A program made the position numbers and the translations under genes. A DNA stretch of 64,000 nt from Phalacrocorax aristotelis (lineage: Eukaryota; Chordata; Aves; Suliformes; Phalacrocoracidae): the NCBI RefSeq assembly GCF_949628215.1, contig NC_134286.1:2170001-2234000 (forward strand). Reading direction: 5' to 3'. The notes below the pieces were generated by a model. It was not told the DNA's origin, did not search any database, and saw only the letters and a list, made by a program, of their open reading frames with translations. Position 1 is the stretch's first letter; each line of letters begins with the position of its first letter. Positions 47,572 to 60,300 of this stretch are shown here, in pieces.

Positions 47572-47604
47572 GGCCACGCCCCGGCCACGCCCCGGCCACG
47601 CCCC
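47572..47604 (-). repeat. Triplicated 11-bp GC box (Sp/KLF-like)
   Basis: Three perfect head-to-tail copies of GGCCACGCCCC on the plus strand (GGGGCGTGGCC on the minus) form an array of Sp1/KLF-type GGGCGTGGC sites. The array lies about 37 bp upstream of the TATA-like element. Confidence 0.8.
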
Positions 47605-47710
47605 GCACCCGTCCCCGGCGGGGTCGCGGCTCTCGGGGTTGGGGGCACCGGCGGCTTTTCGGGTCCCCCCGGGTGCTGCAGAGCTGCCGCCTCCTCTGCG
47701 GGGCAACAGG

Positions 47711-47791
47711 GACGCCCTTTGGCGGATGCCCTTTTAGGGGAACACCCTTTTAGGGGGACACCCTTTTGGGGGGAACACCCTTTTGGAGGGC
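47711..47791 (+). repeat. Minisatellite of about five 14-17 bp units
   Basis: Successive units read GACGCCCTTTGGCG, GATGCCCTTTTAGGGG, AACACCCTTTTAGGGGG, ACACCCTTTTGGGGGG and AACACCCTTTTGGAGGG. It is a short variable array about 110-190 bp upstream of the CYSLTR1 GC boxes. Confidence 0.85.
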
Positions 47792-50551
47792 GCCTCCAAC
47801 GTGCACCCGCCGCAGCACTCAAGGGAGCCCCACCAGGATAACTCACCGTGAAAGCCCCCCATCCTCAGGTGCACCTCTGGTTCCTGGGACCCCTCCGGCG
47901 CTGGTGCCCCCAGGCTGAGCCTCGTCCAGCTCCTTTTCAACGAGCGGGTGTCGTAAGCAGCGAGCCCAGGTGCTCCTGCTGAAGAGCCCCCTGCATCGCC
48001 ACGGCTTTTACACGGTTGGGTGACCGCTTGGCCGAATTTTGAGGCATTTTTTTCTGCCCCGGCTCCGTTTCGATGAGTGTTTTCGAGCTTCCGCAGACCG
48101 CTGTGCTCTCTAGCTGGGCGAGGACAGCCCGGCCGGTTGCGTGGTCCTCCCAGGCGCGACCCAAAGTGGCGAAGCACACAACTGGGAAACAGTGGCAGCT
48201 TGAAAGCATTGTGTGTGGGGGTAACAAGTGCAAATGGGGCAACCTCAGCTTCACACCAGCAGCAGGACAGGAAGGGGCCCCAGTATAACCCATGGAGTGC
48301 TTGGCTGGCTACTGTGCACTGAGAAATTGCACTGGTGGAGGCAGATCTTTTCGCCTCATGGCAAGTTGGCTACTGAAAAATCCCCACCCACGTGCTGACG
48401 AGCCTCCAGGCACTTTGCTGCTCACCTATTTAAAAAATAGAGATCACCCACAAATGTGCTCTGCACTGACTTCTAGTTGCACTGGACCAAAATATGCACC
48501 AAAAGAGATTTTTCCTGCCCTTGGGGGCAAACTTGGCCCCTACACTGTCCTGGAAGTGGTGGCATCACCCTGCCTTCTACAGAATCAGTGATCCCAAAGG
48601 TACAGCCGGGGCCACCTCGACTGTTGACACCCACCAGAGTTGTTCAGGCCATCCCCACAGCGTCGTCAGCCCTGCAGCCCCCATATCTGTGTGGGGGACC
48701 AGGAGGAGCAGAGGTCTCTGCCAGCCCTTCCTCAGAATGTGAGGATTGGGCAGGTGGTGGATGCAGAGACGCTGCAATGGCCAGGAATAGCTCTGACACT
48801 CGTCCAGGACCTGGAAAGATTATTTTCTTCCGTGTAACCCCAACTGACCTCTGGTAGTAACTCTTTTAGCTTCTCTTGGGAAATAATACTGACTAAATAC
48901 AGTTTCTCAGAATTAAGGATTAATTTCCAAGGTGGCAGGAATGAAAAACAATATTGTAACCAAGAGATCCTGCAAACACTGCTCTCTGCTCGTGGGACCT
49001 ACATCTCTCCACGTCCTCCTGCTTCCATGACACCTCTGTGGTGTGGAGGTCACGCGAGGGGACCCCTCCCTGCCTGTCTGTGCCCCTGTGCGAGGGACCC
49101 CGAGACTGCTCCTGTTGACGACCTGTCTTCTGCTCAGCAGGACATCCCACGCTGTTATTTAGGAGTGCTCAGTGTAGGAAGGAACCATTTCCGTGACAGG
49201 GATGGCTCTGCCCACTCGGGCGCAGGTGGAATCCCACCATGGCATAAGGGGCAGGCATAAGGCAGGCATGTGGGGAGAGGAAGAGGGGTTACTTCCAGCC
49301 TGCCTCCCACCTGAGCCCCTCGGACCCTGCTGCCCCTGTGCGTGGCTCTTTCCAGAGGGAAGGGCTCGATGCAAGCATCGCCCATGAAGTTTTTCCAGCT
49401 GTTTGCTTTCTTGTAGGCTGCTTCTACAACCTTCAGTTCTGGCACAACGTTTAGAAAACTCCTACAGATGGTTGGGTCAGCGAAGTCTGGGCTCCAGGGC
49501 TTTCCAAAGCCTCCTTTTCTCATGAAGAGGGAGTAGATCCCAGGTCAGGTTGGCTGGGTGAGCGCCAGAGCCTTGGCCTGGGGCAGGGACCGGAGGCAGC
49601 AAGCAGAGCCCAGAGGGACGCAGGTGCGAAGGGCTGAGCGTGGCCCCGCGCCAGCGCTGGGCTGCGGAGGTGGCATCCAGGCGCTGTGCTGGGAGAGCTG
49701 CAAGGGTACAGAGCTGAGCAGCCGCTGCAGGAAGGCTGCTGGAGAGCATGAATTACGTATTTTGCAACCTCAAACCTTGGAAATAAATAGTTTAGAATGA
49801 CATAAATGCTACCACGTCAATAAACTCATTTCTTTCTAGGAATGAGCTGGAAATAAGATCAACAGCAGACTGGAGTCTGCTCTGGTGGGAGGTAGGTGGT
49901 TGATGGTCTCTTTGGAGGCTGTTATGGCAGGTTCTGCCTGGGCTGCACGGTTTTGGTTTTGTACCTGTGTGTTTTATTTAAGCGTCACTGCTCTCAGCCA
50001 CTGCAAGCTGCTATTCACCATGCTTTTATTCTCCCTTCTTTGCTCTTTTACATCGCATAGGGAAAGCAAAGGCTTGGAAAATTGGCTGAATATAATGGCA
50101 AAGCCCTTGTCCACCTGGCGCTGGGATTACAGACCCATTACACACCCACCGGGAGGTTTCGCAGTACCGAGCATTTCAGCTGTGCCTGCTTCCTCCAGCT
50201 GCGATGCCAGATCTTCCTTTCTTTTTTGCTTGCATCTCTTCCACCCTGATGTGTCCCAGAAGGTTCTTCTGCTGTCAGACCAGGCGACTGGCGCTTCGGT
50301 TGTGGGCCCTTGAACCTGCGCACACCCAGAACGTGCAGACTTGCATTTCTGACAAAGCCATGGTGCAGCAGAGGTGGAAGTTCCTCTTTTGTGCCACTCT
50401 GTGAACAGGGAAGGTGTGTGAGAAGTAAGTGCACCTCATCCACCTGCCTCTCCTGAGAGCCTTCCCTGCCTTCCTCACCTACCTCGCGCACAGAAAAGCC
50501 TGCCTGTCTCCCAAGAGCCACTTGGCAGCATATTAGGAATGGTCAAATTGT

Positions 50552-50720
50552 GGGATAGTTCAGGCCGAAGGGGACCTCAGGAGATGTCTAGTCCAGCCCC
50601 CTGCTCAAACCAGGTCAGGCCAGGTTGCTCAGGGCTTTATCTCACCTGGTCTTGAAGACTTCCGAGGATGGAGGTCCAAGAGCCTCCAAGACTGGGCAAC
50701 CCATTGCACGGCCTGCAATC
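50552..50720 (-). mobile_element. CR1 LINE fragment (diverged)
   Basis: The plus strand reads GGGATAGTTCAGGCCGAAGG, then GGACCTCAGGAGATGTCTAG, TCCAGCCCCCTGCTCAAACC and GGTCTTGAAGACTTCCGAGG. This corresponds to the reverse complement of a CR1 3' region. It is older than the 40.76 and 51.1 kb copies. Ends are approximate. Confidence 0.8.
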
Positions 50721-51079
50721 TTCTGCGCTGTGAAGCCAGTTCCGTAGTTTGCTTTTGTTGTGGTGTACATTTTGGTATTACTCCATTCTGCCATTCCTTC
50801 TGCTTTTTTTGGTACCATTTTTGCTATTCCTTCTGCTTTTTGCTATTCAGTTTTTTTATTCCTTCTCCTTTCTCTTGCTGTTCCTTTTCTTTTCTGCCCT
50901 TTGCTCGCAAGAACAGGAAGATTTCTTGTTGCAAGGTCAGACTGAGGTTGGTGTGGGATTGTGGAGGCTGCTGCTGCTCCAGATGTGCTGGCAGAGGAGC
51001 CAGGGTTTGAGGTGGGAAGGGTTTGCTTACCCCACTCCTAAGACAAGGTCAAACCTCAGCTCTGATACAATGAGGCCAC

Positions 51080-51762
51080 GAAGACACGTGAACCTGGCAG
51101 TGCTGCGGGGCAGCGAGGTGACCCTGAGCCAGCACCGGGCCCTCAGGGCCAAGGGGGCCAGCGGTGTCCTGGGGTGCATGAAAAGGAGTGTGGCCAGCAG
51201 GGCGAGGGAGGTTCTCCTCCCCCTCTGCTCTGCCCCAGTGACGCCACACCTGCAGGGCTGCGGCCAGTTCTGGGCCCCCCAGTGCAAGAAGGGCAGGGAA
51301 CTGCTGGAGCAAGGCCAGCGCAGAGCTGCCAAGGTGGTCAGGGGCTGGAGCATCTCCCTGGTGAGGAAAGGCTGAGAGACCTGGGCTTGTTCAGCCTGGA
51401 GAAGAGAAGGCTGAGGGGGGATCTCATCAGTGCTTATAAATATCTGAAGAGCGGGTGTCAGGGGGATGGGGCCGGGCTCTTTTCAGCGGTGCCCAACGCC
51501 AGGCCAAGGGGCCACGGGCACAAGCTGGAACATGGGAAGTTCCACCTGAACATGAGGAGAAACCCCTTCCCTGTGCGGGTGCCAGAGCAGGGGCCCAGGC
51601 AGCCCAGAGAGGCTGTGGGGTCCCTTCCCTGGAGACATTCACACCCCGCCTGGACGCGGCCCTGTGCCCCCCGCTCTGGGGGTGCCTGCTCAAGCAGGGG
51701 TGGGACGGGGTGATCTCCAGAGGTCCCTCCCAGCCCCCACCAGTCTGTGATTCTGTGATTCA
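51080..51762 (+). mobile_element. CR1 LINE, 3' portion, about 680 bp
   Basis: The longest transposon copy in the window. It reads, in CR1 order, AAAAGGAGTGTGGCCAGCAG, AAAGGCTGAGAGACCTGGGC, TTGTTCAGCCTGGAGAAGAG, GGGGATCTCATCAGTGCTTA, CTTTTCAGCGGTGCCCAACG, GAACATGAGGAGAAACCCCT, GCAGCCCAGAGAGGCTGTGG and GATCTCCAGAGGTCCCTCCC. It ends with the 3' octamer repeat (TCTGTGATTCTGTGATTC). It is 5'-truncated in the C-terminal coding/3' UTR region, so it has no functional ORF2. The 208-codon and 179-codon ORFs across it are not functional genes. It is unusually GC-rich. Confidence 0.93.
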
Positions 51763-54700
51763 AAAGGGGATAGGCATGATAACTAGTGCAGGACTGGGGT
51801 ACTCGCTGAATATACCTGCACTGTGAGGAGCTGGATGAAACCTCTTGTCCTCCAGGATGGGTAGCTGGAGGGTGGCCGGCCCTGACACCTCCACACACCA
51901 TGGGGACCTCTGCACTCAAGGGAAAGCATGAATCCATGGCACGCAGACCCGATGCCCTGAGAGAGGACCAAGCAAACCTCCTAGGCTGTGGGGCCGCAGG
52001 TGACCGTCCCCAGGGACGGCCGGCACTGCTCGGTGGGGCAGAGCACGGCACCTCTGCTCCCCCAGTTTGTGCAGGCGAAGATCTTCAGACCACTCGGTGT
52101 GGAGTGGTTCAGGGAAGCGCCATCCGCGCGGGGTCCCTCGCACACCACACAAGGTCACCTCCTTACTCTTCTTCCCCTGCTTGGTTTGTTAGAGCCTTCC
52201 TGTAAGATGGAGTCCAAACCGAGCTAACATGTCACTGGCACTGACACCTCAAAGTCTCAAGAAGATTACACAGGTAGGTTAGGCAAGGAATTGGGAGGGA
52301 GCAGTGCAAAGGATGGAGGAGATGGCAACATGAACATGCATGTATAAAGGCCAGGCATGGACAGGGGAGATACCCAGAGGAGGGCAGGGGAAGGGCGGGC
52401 TCCCTGAAGGAGCCCCTGGATACATTGCCAGAGAAGTGGGTGTGAAGAAGACCCCCCCAAAATGATCCCCGTCATGTCTGAAGAATGAGGTTACACATCA
52501 CCTCTCATGAGCCGTCGGGCTTGCAGAATTAGCCCAGGCAGGACGATAGGGATGGGGAGGCTTTAGGAAGAAAAGGTTCATGATGTGGAGCATAAGAACC
52601 TGTTCCTGGAGGCTGAGGATGGGTCAGGAGAAGAGGGACTGGGGTCTGTAGTGTGGGTGTGCTGTGGCGAAAGTGTGGGGGGTGGGTAAGAGAAGGTGGC
52701 GATATCAAGGACAGTTTAGTCTAGTGCATCAGTTGAGAGCACACTTGTGTCCTGAGGGGACAGAGCCTGCTTAGACATGGGAGCTCAAAGAAACAAGGGC
52801 TGGAGAAAATGTAAGACACTACTTTCAGAGGAACTTAAAGCAGAGGACGACGCGGGGGGGAGTGGTAAGCAAAAAGAAAACTACAGGTGGTGAGACAGTG
52901 TGCAAAAACACACAAGGCAGTGACAGAGTCTGAGAGAGGAGGGAAACCCCTAAAAACTTGCATGATGGGGATGGGATGAAGGCTGAAGAGGAAAGAAGAG
53001 AGTTGTAGGGCATCTTGGGAGAGGGAGGCAGGTCAGCAAGGGAAGGAGGGCTGCACCTCAGGATTTGGGTCATTTCACTTCTGACGTGGCATAAGGTGAT
53101 TTCTTCACTCTCCTTCAAAGTCACTAGAAATCTGGTATAATTAAGTAACAGTTTGAATTCCAGCTGTGCTGGGGAACCAGACACATTTCGGAAGGGATCA
53201 TTTAGCTACGCTGATGAGACATGCGTGCTGAGGGGACGAAGCAGCCATCGGTCTGCAGGCTCTTTGCACTGGGACTTTCAGAGCACTTTAGAAAGCTGAG
53301 TGGTGTAGCAGATGTTCAAAGCCACCTTGACGATGCTACTTGCTGGCACTTCCCGTATGTCAGCAGTTCTCTGCAAGCTGTGACTGCGTTGGAGGCATCA
53401 GCTCTTTCAGTCTTTCACCGGAGGAGCTTAGTTAGATAAGCTACCTTTTGCCTCTGAGAAAGTTTTTCACTGATATAAAGGTGATTATTAACACCACCAC
53501 AAATTTTAATGACTTGGTAGACATCTGGAGGCTGAAGATTTGTTCTGCTAGTCCTTAATAAAACTAATTTGATGCTTAAATCAGTCTGCTTCCCATTTTA
53601 CAACACAATGGGATAAGGCATAATTTAGGGGTACGGGCTTTGGAGATCTGTCTGGGACCATCCAAATCTGGAAGAAGCCTGATCATTCTTTAGGGCTAAG
53701 CTAAGTCGCCACTTAGCACTGATGGACCCTCCATTGCCTTCTCCTCCCGGACCCCGAACGTCCACAGCTCCAGTCAGACACCAGATTCCAAGACATTGAG
53801 TCCTTCATTAGATGTCGTAAATGCCATATCAATCGAGTGCACTGGACTGCTTCTTCCTTTACTGCTGGAGTGCCAAGCAATTTTCCTAAACACCTAAATA
53901 ATTTGTAGCCTGAATGAAAAAGCTTTTCAGCTTTGGCAACAGCTTTCACGCTGGCTGTTTAAGAAGGAAAAATCAGAAAGACAGAATTTTGTGACAAAGA
54001 AAACATCTTTTTAACATGTTGCTTGTTTTTTCCTCTCCTGGATGACTAAAATAGGTTGTTTCTCTTTGAATCTTGTGTGGAAGGGCTGGCGATCTCAACT
54101 TCGGTTCAGACTTGCTCAAAGTTTTTTAGACAGGCTGGACTGCGTGACACTGCAGCAGAATGACTAGTGGCCACATCATCTGCCAGGTGCACTTTCTAGA
54201 GAAAAAAAACTACGACCGTGGCGATGCCTGAGGGTGGGGATGGAGACCTTGGTGCAGCTCTGCCTGCACTGACCTAGCTGGACTTGAGCCAGCCCCAGCC
54301 TGGAAAGTACATAGCTGCGGTCCCCATGGGCTGCTGAGGGAGGGCTCATCGAACCAGGTACATCCTTCCCCGTGATGTGCACACGAGGAAAGCAAGGGGG
54401 AAAAAAAAAGGAGGAATGGAGCACGGAAAGCTTTTGGTGTGGGTTAACGGAGGTATGGTATGGTGGCCCTGGATCTAGCAGGTGTGGGTGCACTCCCATT
54501 GCGCAGGGATGGGAAAGTCACAGGGAAATGGAATGTTTGGGGATGTTGCCCAAGTGTGAGATGAGATGAAGAGTCTTTCTTATGCAATAGTTTCCATGCC
54601 GTGATGCCTGACAGCCCGTAGTCATTCTGAAACAAGCAGATTTTGCTTTGCACCTTGCATAGGGGCTGCTCAGCCAGGACCGTCCCCTCCATTTCTGAGT

Positions 54701-57348
54701 GGCGGCGAGCCCCGAGTCAGCCCCCAAGTTGGCTGAGTCGGTGCGTTCCAGCAGCAGAAAACCACACCGAGAAACGATGGTATCAGCGGCCGGAGTCAGA
54801 CGGGTATGCCCCTTTCCCTCTTTGTCAAGCTTGCAAACGTGATGCCTTATCTGGAAAAGTAATTCCTCCTCCTTGCCGAGGATAGGCAATCCCTTTTCTG
54901 CTCGGCTCTCGCTGTAGCAGTTCCTGCGAGGGCCCCCACCCAGCGGGACCTGTTTCTCCAGGGGACCATCCCTTACTGTCACCTAGACCCTCCAGGATGT
55001 GTCACCATTTGTTCCCAGACCCGGCACAGAGACGTGATGCCACAGTTCCAGCACCGGCCCTGTCTTCCACTTGTGTTTTAGGGACTGCTGTTAATGAGCG
55101 TGGCCCTTACTGTCAGCTGCGAGAAGCTGCTCCATCCCAGCCACAGGATACCAATGAAGCTCCCCCTTCCCCTGATTTCCGTGGGAAAAGAACGGAGATG
55201 GGCAACTTCCTGAGAAGAAAACCTCAGCCCTTGTCAGTCTTTCAGATCACGAAGCTGTTGATCGTATCCTATGGCAAATACAACCTTTTTAACTAGCTGC
55301 TGGGAAAAAGAGGACTGAGAGGAGCCGCAAAGCTGCAAAGGTGGTAGGGCATCTTCAGCACTCTCTCTAGTTCGCATTTTTTTGGAATAAAGCACTTGCT
55401 GAGGTGAATGAAATAAATTACTACCAGCATGACTGCAAGGACCGCATTCAGCAATCTCATCATCGTTAGCCTAAATATTTGGAGAATTATATTATTCTTT
55501 CACAGACACAAATCTCTCCTCACAGAAGGAGGCAGTAATGGGCATGGCTGACTAATCTGGGAAATGACAGAAGGCACAAGCCAGGGAACAGCGTTGTTTC
55601 TGTTTCATCGAAGACAGGGTTCATGTGGTTTCCACTGAAATTGCAAATGAATAAGTGAGAATTTGTGCTGCTTCTTCTGAGAAGTGGAGCAGATTGTGTG
55701 GCCACCGCTGCAGAGGTATGTGTACGGGTATGGGCACGGCTGTGGGGCTGCCCGTGCTGCCTCAGCCTGCCTGGGTGCTGCAGCCCAAGGGCTTCATGGT
55801 GCTCCTGCAGCTGGCTGCGCTTCCCCTCTCCCCTAGACCAGGGGTTTCGAGGGGTCTCTGCGACCCGGGTTTGAAGGGGTCTTTGGGACAGGGAGTGGTA
55901 ATTTCAGGGTCTTCTGCCAGGGAAAATTTCTGGAAGTAGGGCTTTTGGGGACCCTTTAACCCGCTCCAATCCCTTCGCCTTGTGCAAAAGGAAAGGATGG
56001 GCTTGTCAGGCCAAAACTGCAGACAAGGACCCAGAGACATCCTTTTGCTGTGGTTTGGCTGGTGAAGGACCTCAGCAAGCCATGAGAACCGGCCATGCGC
56101 AACCAGCTGATCATACTCTGTACAAGAACGCTATATATGTGTTTGTGAAAGATAAGGTTTGAATTTTTACCTTTCTGTAGGCATTATGGGATTGGCTTTA
56201 GCAGATGCTGGACACCTCCAGGTCTTGCTACGTTCAATGGCAGGTGTCTTGCAGGTTAGCGTCCCAAGTCCCTCGCATGGTTAACCATCTTAGAAAAGAG
56301 AAAAGTTCATGGCATCAGGAAGACTTTTGGACTGCTGCTTTGAAAAGCTGGATTTCCCTGAGTCTTTTTATGGTTCCACCATGTCAACCTGTAATAAATA
56401 GAATAGCCACACTGTCAGGAGATCCTGTCCTGATAGAGCCAATTGCTGCTTCCTCTTCCTGTTTTGTATATGTAACAAAAGAGCGCTTCAGTAGATGGGT
56501 GAGATATAGCTTTCTTTAAGCTGTGTTTCCATTATTTCACAAGTCACACTGCAGACATACCAGTCAGAACCAAGAAACGTTCAGTGGGACTTTGTGGAAG
56601 ACAAGTTTTCAGGCAAAAGCTGCAGAATGTTTTCCCGTTCCCGGAGGCTCCCTTTAGCAGGAGCCGGGAAATTGTATTAGTTCTCCTGGTTTTCTTAGAA
56701 CTGATGTGAAATCTGGATTATAGGCAAACCTGGCAAAGTATTCTATCATTCTAGTGTTTTTTTTTTCCAGAGCGGGACAGGGATAAGGTGCATTTATTGG
56801 CCCTTAGACTGGAACGGGGTGCGAGGGGTCTACACAGGCCAGCAGTGACTTTAGGCTTCCTAATCTGCGTTACTGGGAGTCTGTCCAGGTAATCTTAACT
56901 AGCCTTTACTTCAAATAAACAAAGGTTGTGCTTCGATTTTCTAGTTTTGTTTCAGATACTGACATTAGCTTTATTGCTTCTTACCATTTTTCTTGTAAAA
57001 ATATATTCTGACATATACATTTTCAAAAATAAAAACAGTCTATCAGAGACGTTTTCGTTACGGGGTTTTCCCACCCACGATAGCAAAGTAACATTTTAAT
57101 TATCTGATGTTCATTCTTTGATAGCAGAGTTTACTGGCTGCATAAACTACCAGGGCTCTTTTTCTCTGCAAGATGAGAAAACAAACTTATCCCTGGAAAA
57201 TTAAACAGTACACAGGAAAACATTTCTCATGGGGAAATTTTGCATTAGTTTTCTTTTGGCAAGTAATCTAAAAAGCCAGAAAGAATATATGAAAGTTGGA
57301 TTTCTCTTTTTGGAAAGGGAATGGAATGAACATCACAAAAACATGTGA

Positions 57349-57367
57349 TTTTTTTTTTTTTTTTTTT
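57349..57367 (+). repeat. T19 homopolymer
   Basis: A run of 19 Ts. No adjacent SINE or processed pseudogene body was recognised on either side, so it is listed only as a simple repeat. Confidence 0.9.
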
Positions 57368-60300
57368 GCATCAGGATTATTTCAGGGCTTGTGTTGACTG
57401 GAAATTTTTTAAAATCTAAACTGAAAGGAAAATTTATGTGCATTACTGAACCTTAACATTGATAGAGACACTTTACAATGAGCTAAACCCATATTTATCT
57501 GGCATCTAGTGGATCGTTTGATATACACTGTTGTTTGATATTTGAGGATGGTCAGATAATCATCTATGACACAAGGTAAGTCAAGTAAACTACCACAGAA
57601 CATCAGAGATCATGTTATACGAGTAAATGGTCATATTGGAATAAGATTGTAGGCCCTGCTAACTGGGTTCCAGCAGAGGCTTTTAATGGGAAATATCCAT
57701 CAGGATACAAAACCCTGCCTCCCAATAGGATGGTTCCACGTTAGTTGTACAACTACAGCCACATGGAAATCAGACCCAGATTTTCCTCAGTGCTGGATTC
57801 CCTTGTGCTAGGGCTGCCTCAGGGACTTAAACACGGCATGCAAACCCCCCGCAGCCCATGTGCTCCATCTTCAGGAGGTGTTTGGGGTGCCGGCCAAGCC
57901 CAGGAGCATCCCTGGGGCTCCGCGAGTCCTGCGCACCAGTGGAGGCGGCCGGCCGCTTCCCAGGGGCCACCCCCGGAGCCCCGCAGCGATCAGCACTTTG
58001 TGATTTACACCTCTGGAAAAGCTAGTCATTTAAAATGGCCTGATTTGCCAAAGTATGGGGTTTGTGTATGGTTTTTTTTGTTTGTGTGTTTTTCTTTTTC
58101 TTAACTTAAGAAGAAATACCAGGTCAGCTAAAACCTGCACAATTAATCTTTGCTGATCAAACATATACCGTCATGGGCTTAACCTTTTAACTACTTCCTT
58201 TATTACCACATCTTTCCATTTTATCAAGGTTGCACCTGTGCTCATCTGTTCTTATTCGCAGTTTTACCTTAGAAAGACACAGGAACACTTGGGTACAGCT
58301 GGCCAAGCTGGTTCCGAGGAGAAAATTCATTCCTCTACTCCTACACCGTGACTACCAGGATGACCAATGGCAAAGAGCCTGGCGTGCCTGGAAGCTCTGC
58401 ACACAAAGGTTATTTTGCCCCGTTGTAGTGCTGAGAGGAGAGGCCGGTTGTCTCCGCCGCACACAGGTCACTGCTGAGCAGGACAGTCAGCAGCAGGACG
58501 AGGAGCTGTTAGCACCCTGCTTGCCTTAAGCGGGGCGTGGGAAAAGGACACGGGACCAGAGCCGTTGTGTCCAGCCTTCTGCGTGCACGTGTGCGTGCCT
58601 CGCGTGCTAGTGCACAACCTGGCATCACGCCGAGCTCGAGGGAAGCATCGCCGTGCTTCAGAAGGGCCATCGCGCATCCGCCCTCCTGGCTCTCAAACTT
58701 TGCACGCGCTCCACCCGAGATGTATCGGACTGCCAGGGAGCCGCGGGAGCGGCACTTTTGGGATAAAGGCAGGGCTCTGTCTGGACAAGCCAGCACCCTT
58801 TTTGTTGCAGTGTTGTGTTGCTTTGCGGTGTGCCGATCTCAGAACAGCTTCTGCCACCGAGATCTGTCCTGTCACCGTGTGCACCCGCCGTGCATCCTGT
58901 GTAAGTGGTCTCTACTGTTTCATTTGACGCTTTTCAGTCTGAATTTGAAATTGCCACACTGCTTTATGTGGCAGACTTTTAAATGAAGAGAGTAGTTACT
59001 CTCCTACGTGCAGAGCTTCTGCACTCTGATCTCAACTTGTGGCAGACCTGGAACAGAAAACACCTTCACTGTTTTGTCCAAAGAGCATCTTATTATTTCT
59101 TCTTAGGGTAATATCCTTGGATTTCTGGACTTTATTTAGGTCATATGAATAATCTGTGTCAGGAGGATGATGCTGTTACCAGCTGGTTCATACAAGGAAA
59201 GCCCCATGTCCATGTCTAAGCTGAGATCACTGGAGGGCATCCTTGGAGGTCAGCAACCCTGGGCTTCTAACATTCACGAAGGCGTGAATGCAATGGGTAG
59301 GTGCTGGTATCAGATGGACCATGTGTGAAGGGAGAGTGAGATAAGTTCTCTGAAGGATACAATTAAAAAAAAACCAAAACAAAACAGCAAAAGCGTAATC
59401 AAGCTCTCTGAGAAAGGAGAAAGCAGGCTGCAAGCCGTGCCGGTGGTTAAAGACACACCTCCATGCCTGTGCAGAGGGGTTGGCCAACCAACAAGAATAT
59501 CAGGACAGCTAATGCCAACCCAAACGGAAAATGACCCAAAAAATCAACTTGGAATCAAAATAAACTGTAGCACCATAAGTGACAGATAAACGTTTTGCCT
59601 CGCCTAACAACTAATGCAAGGGTAGGGTATGTAATTGCATTATGAGAATTTAAGTCAACAAATATTGAGACAGCCAGCATGCAAATGGTCAATACAGATC
59701 ATCGGATACGCAAAGTAATTTGGTTAAAATCACCAGAGTAAGTAGTATTAGAAATTTCCTGTCCTTTGAACATTCAAGTGCTCAACTTGTTGGTGTTTTT
59801 TTTTTTTCTTGTCGCTTTAAAAGGAAAAACATGAAGAGAAAAACCCCTAACTAACGATTACATAGTTATGTGGGCTACTTGTTTAAATCTGAAATTCAGA
59901 TAAGGGCACACTATATACCAGGAATCGGAAGAGATGCTCTTACAGCTACTGGTGTCCACCTACAACACTTGAACTTCTGCTTTTAGAACAGATCATGAAA
60001 GATATCGCAGGGAAGTTTTATGAAACAGTAGAAGCTTTGGTTTTGATAGTTACATCCTCTTCTTTCCTGAATAACAGTGGTGGAACTGCCTGAAAGTAAT
60101 TCATGTCCTCGGTCAGAGAGAGGAGTTGTGTGGCGTATACCTGCACGCTGAGCTGCTTGTGCTCTCGTCCAGTTGTTATCCACTGCTTCAAAACTTCCCA
60201 TACTTCTGTCCCATGCTTTCAGCCCCCAGACGATGTGCCTGGTTCAGGCTGGCTATAAGCTTCTGACCAGCCCTGAGAGCGCCTTCCCTGGGCAGTGAAT

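Larger units (their letters stand above)
47270..47720 (-). promoter_or_regulatory. CpG-rich promoter of CYSLTR1
   Basis: A compact GC/CpG-rich block lies about 4 kb upstream of the CYSLTR1 coding exon. On the minus strand it reads, in order, three tandem GGGGCGTGGCC units (47,572-47,604), a GC-rich spacer, GGTTTAAGGGCGG (TATA-like TTTAAG at 47,530-47,535), about 50 bases of exon, and a consensus donor GCTCCG|GTAAGT at 47,480/47,479. Order and spacing fit a focused Pol II promoter. Assignment to CYSLTR1 rests on strand and position, since no other minus-strand gene lies between. Confidence 0.65.

Noticed and set aside
50749..51375. 208-codon plus-strand ORF starting with a hydrophobic stretch
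   Set aside because: It begins in a T/C-rich low-complexity tract and ends inside a CR1 copy. It is a chance join of unrelated sequence.
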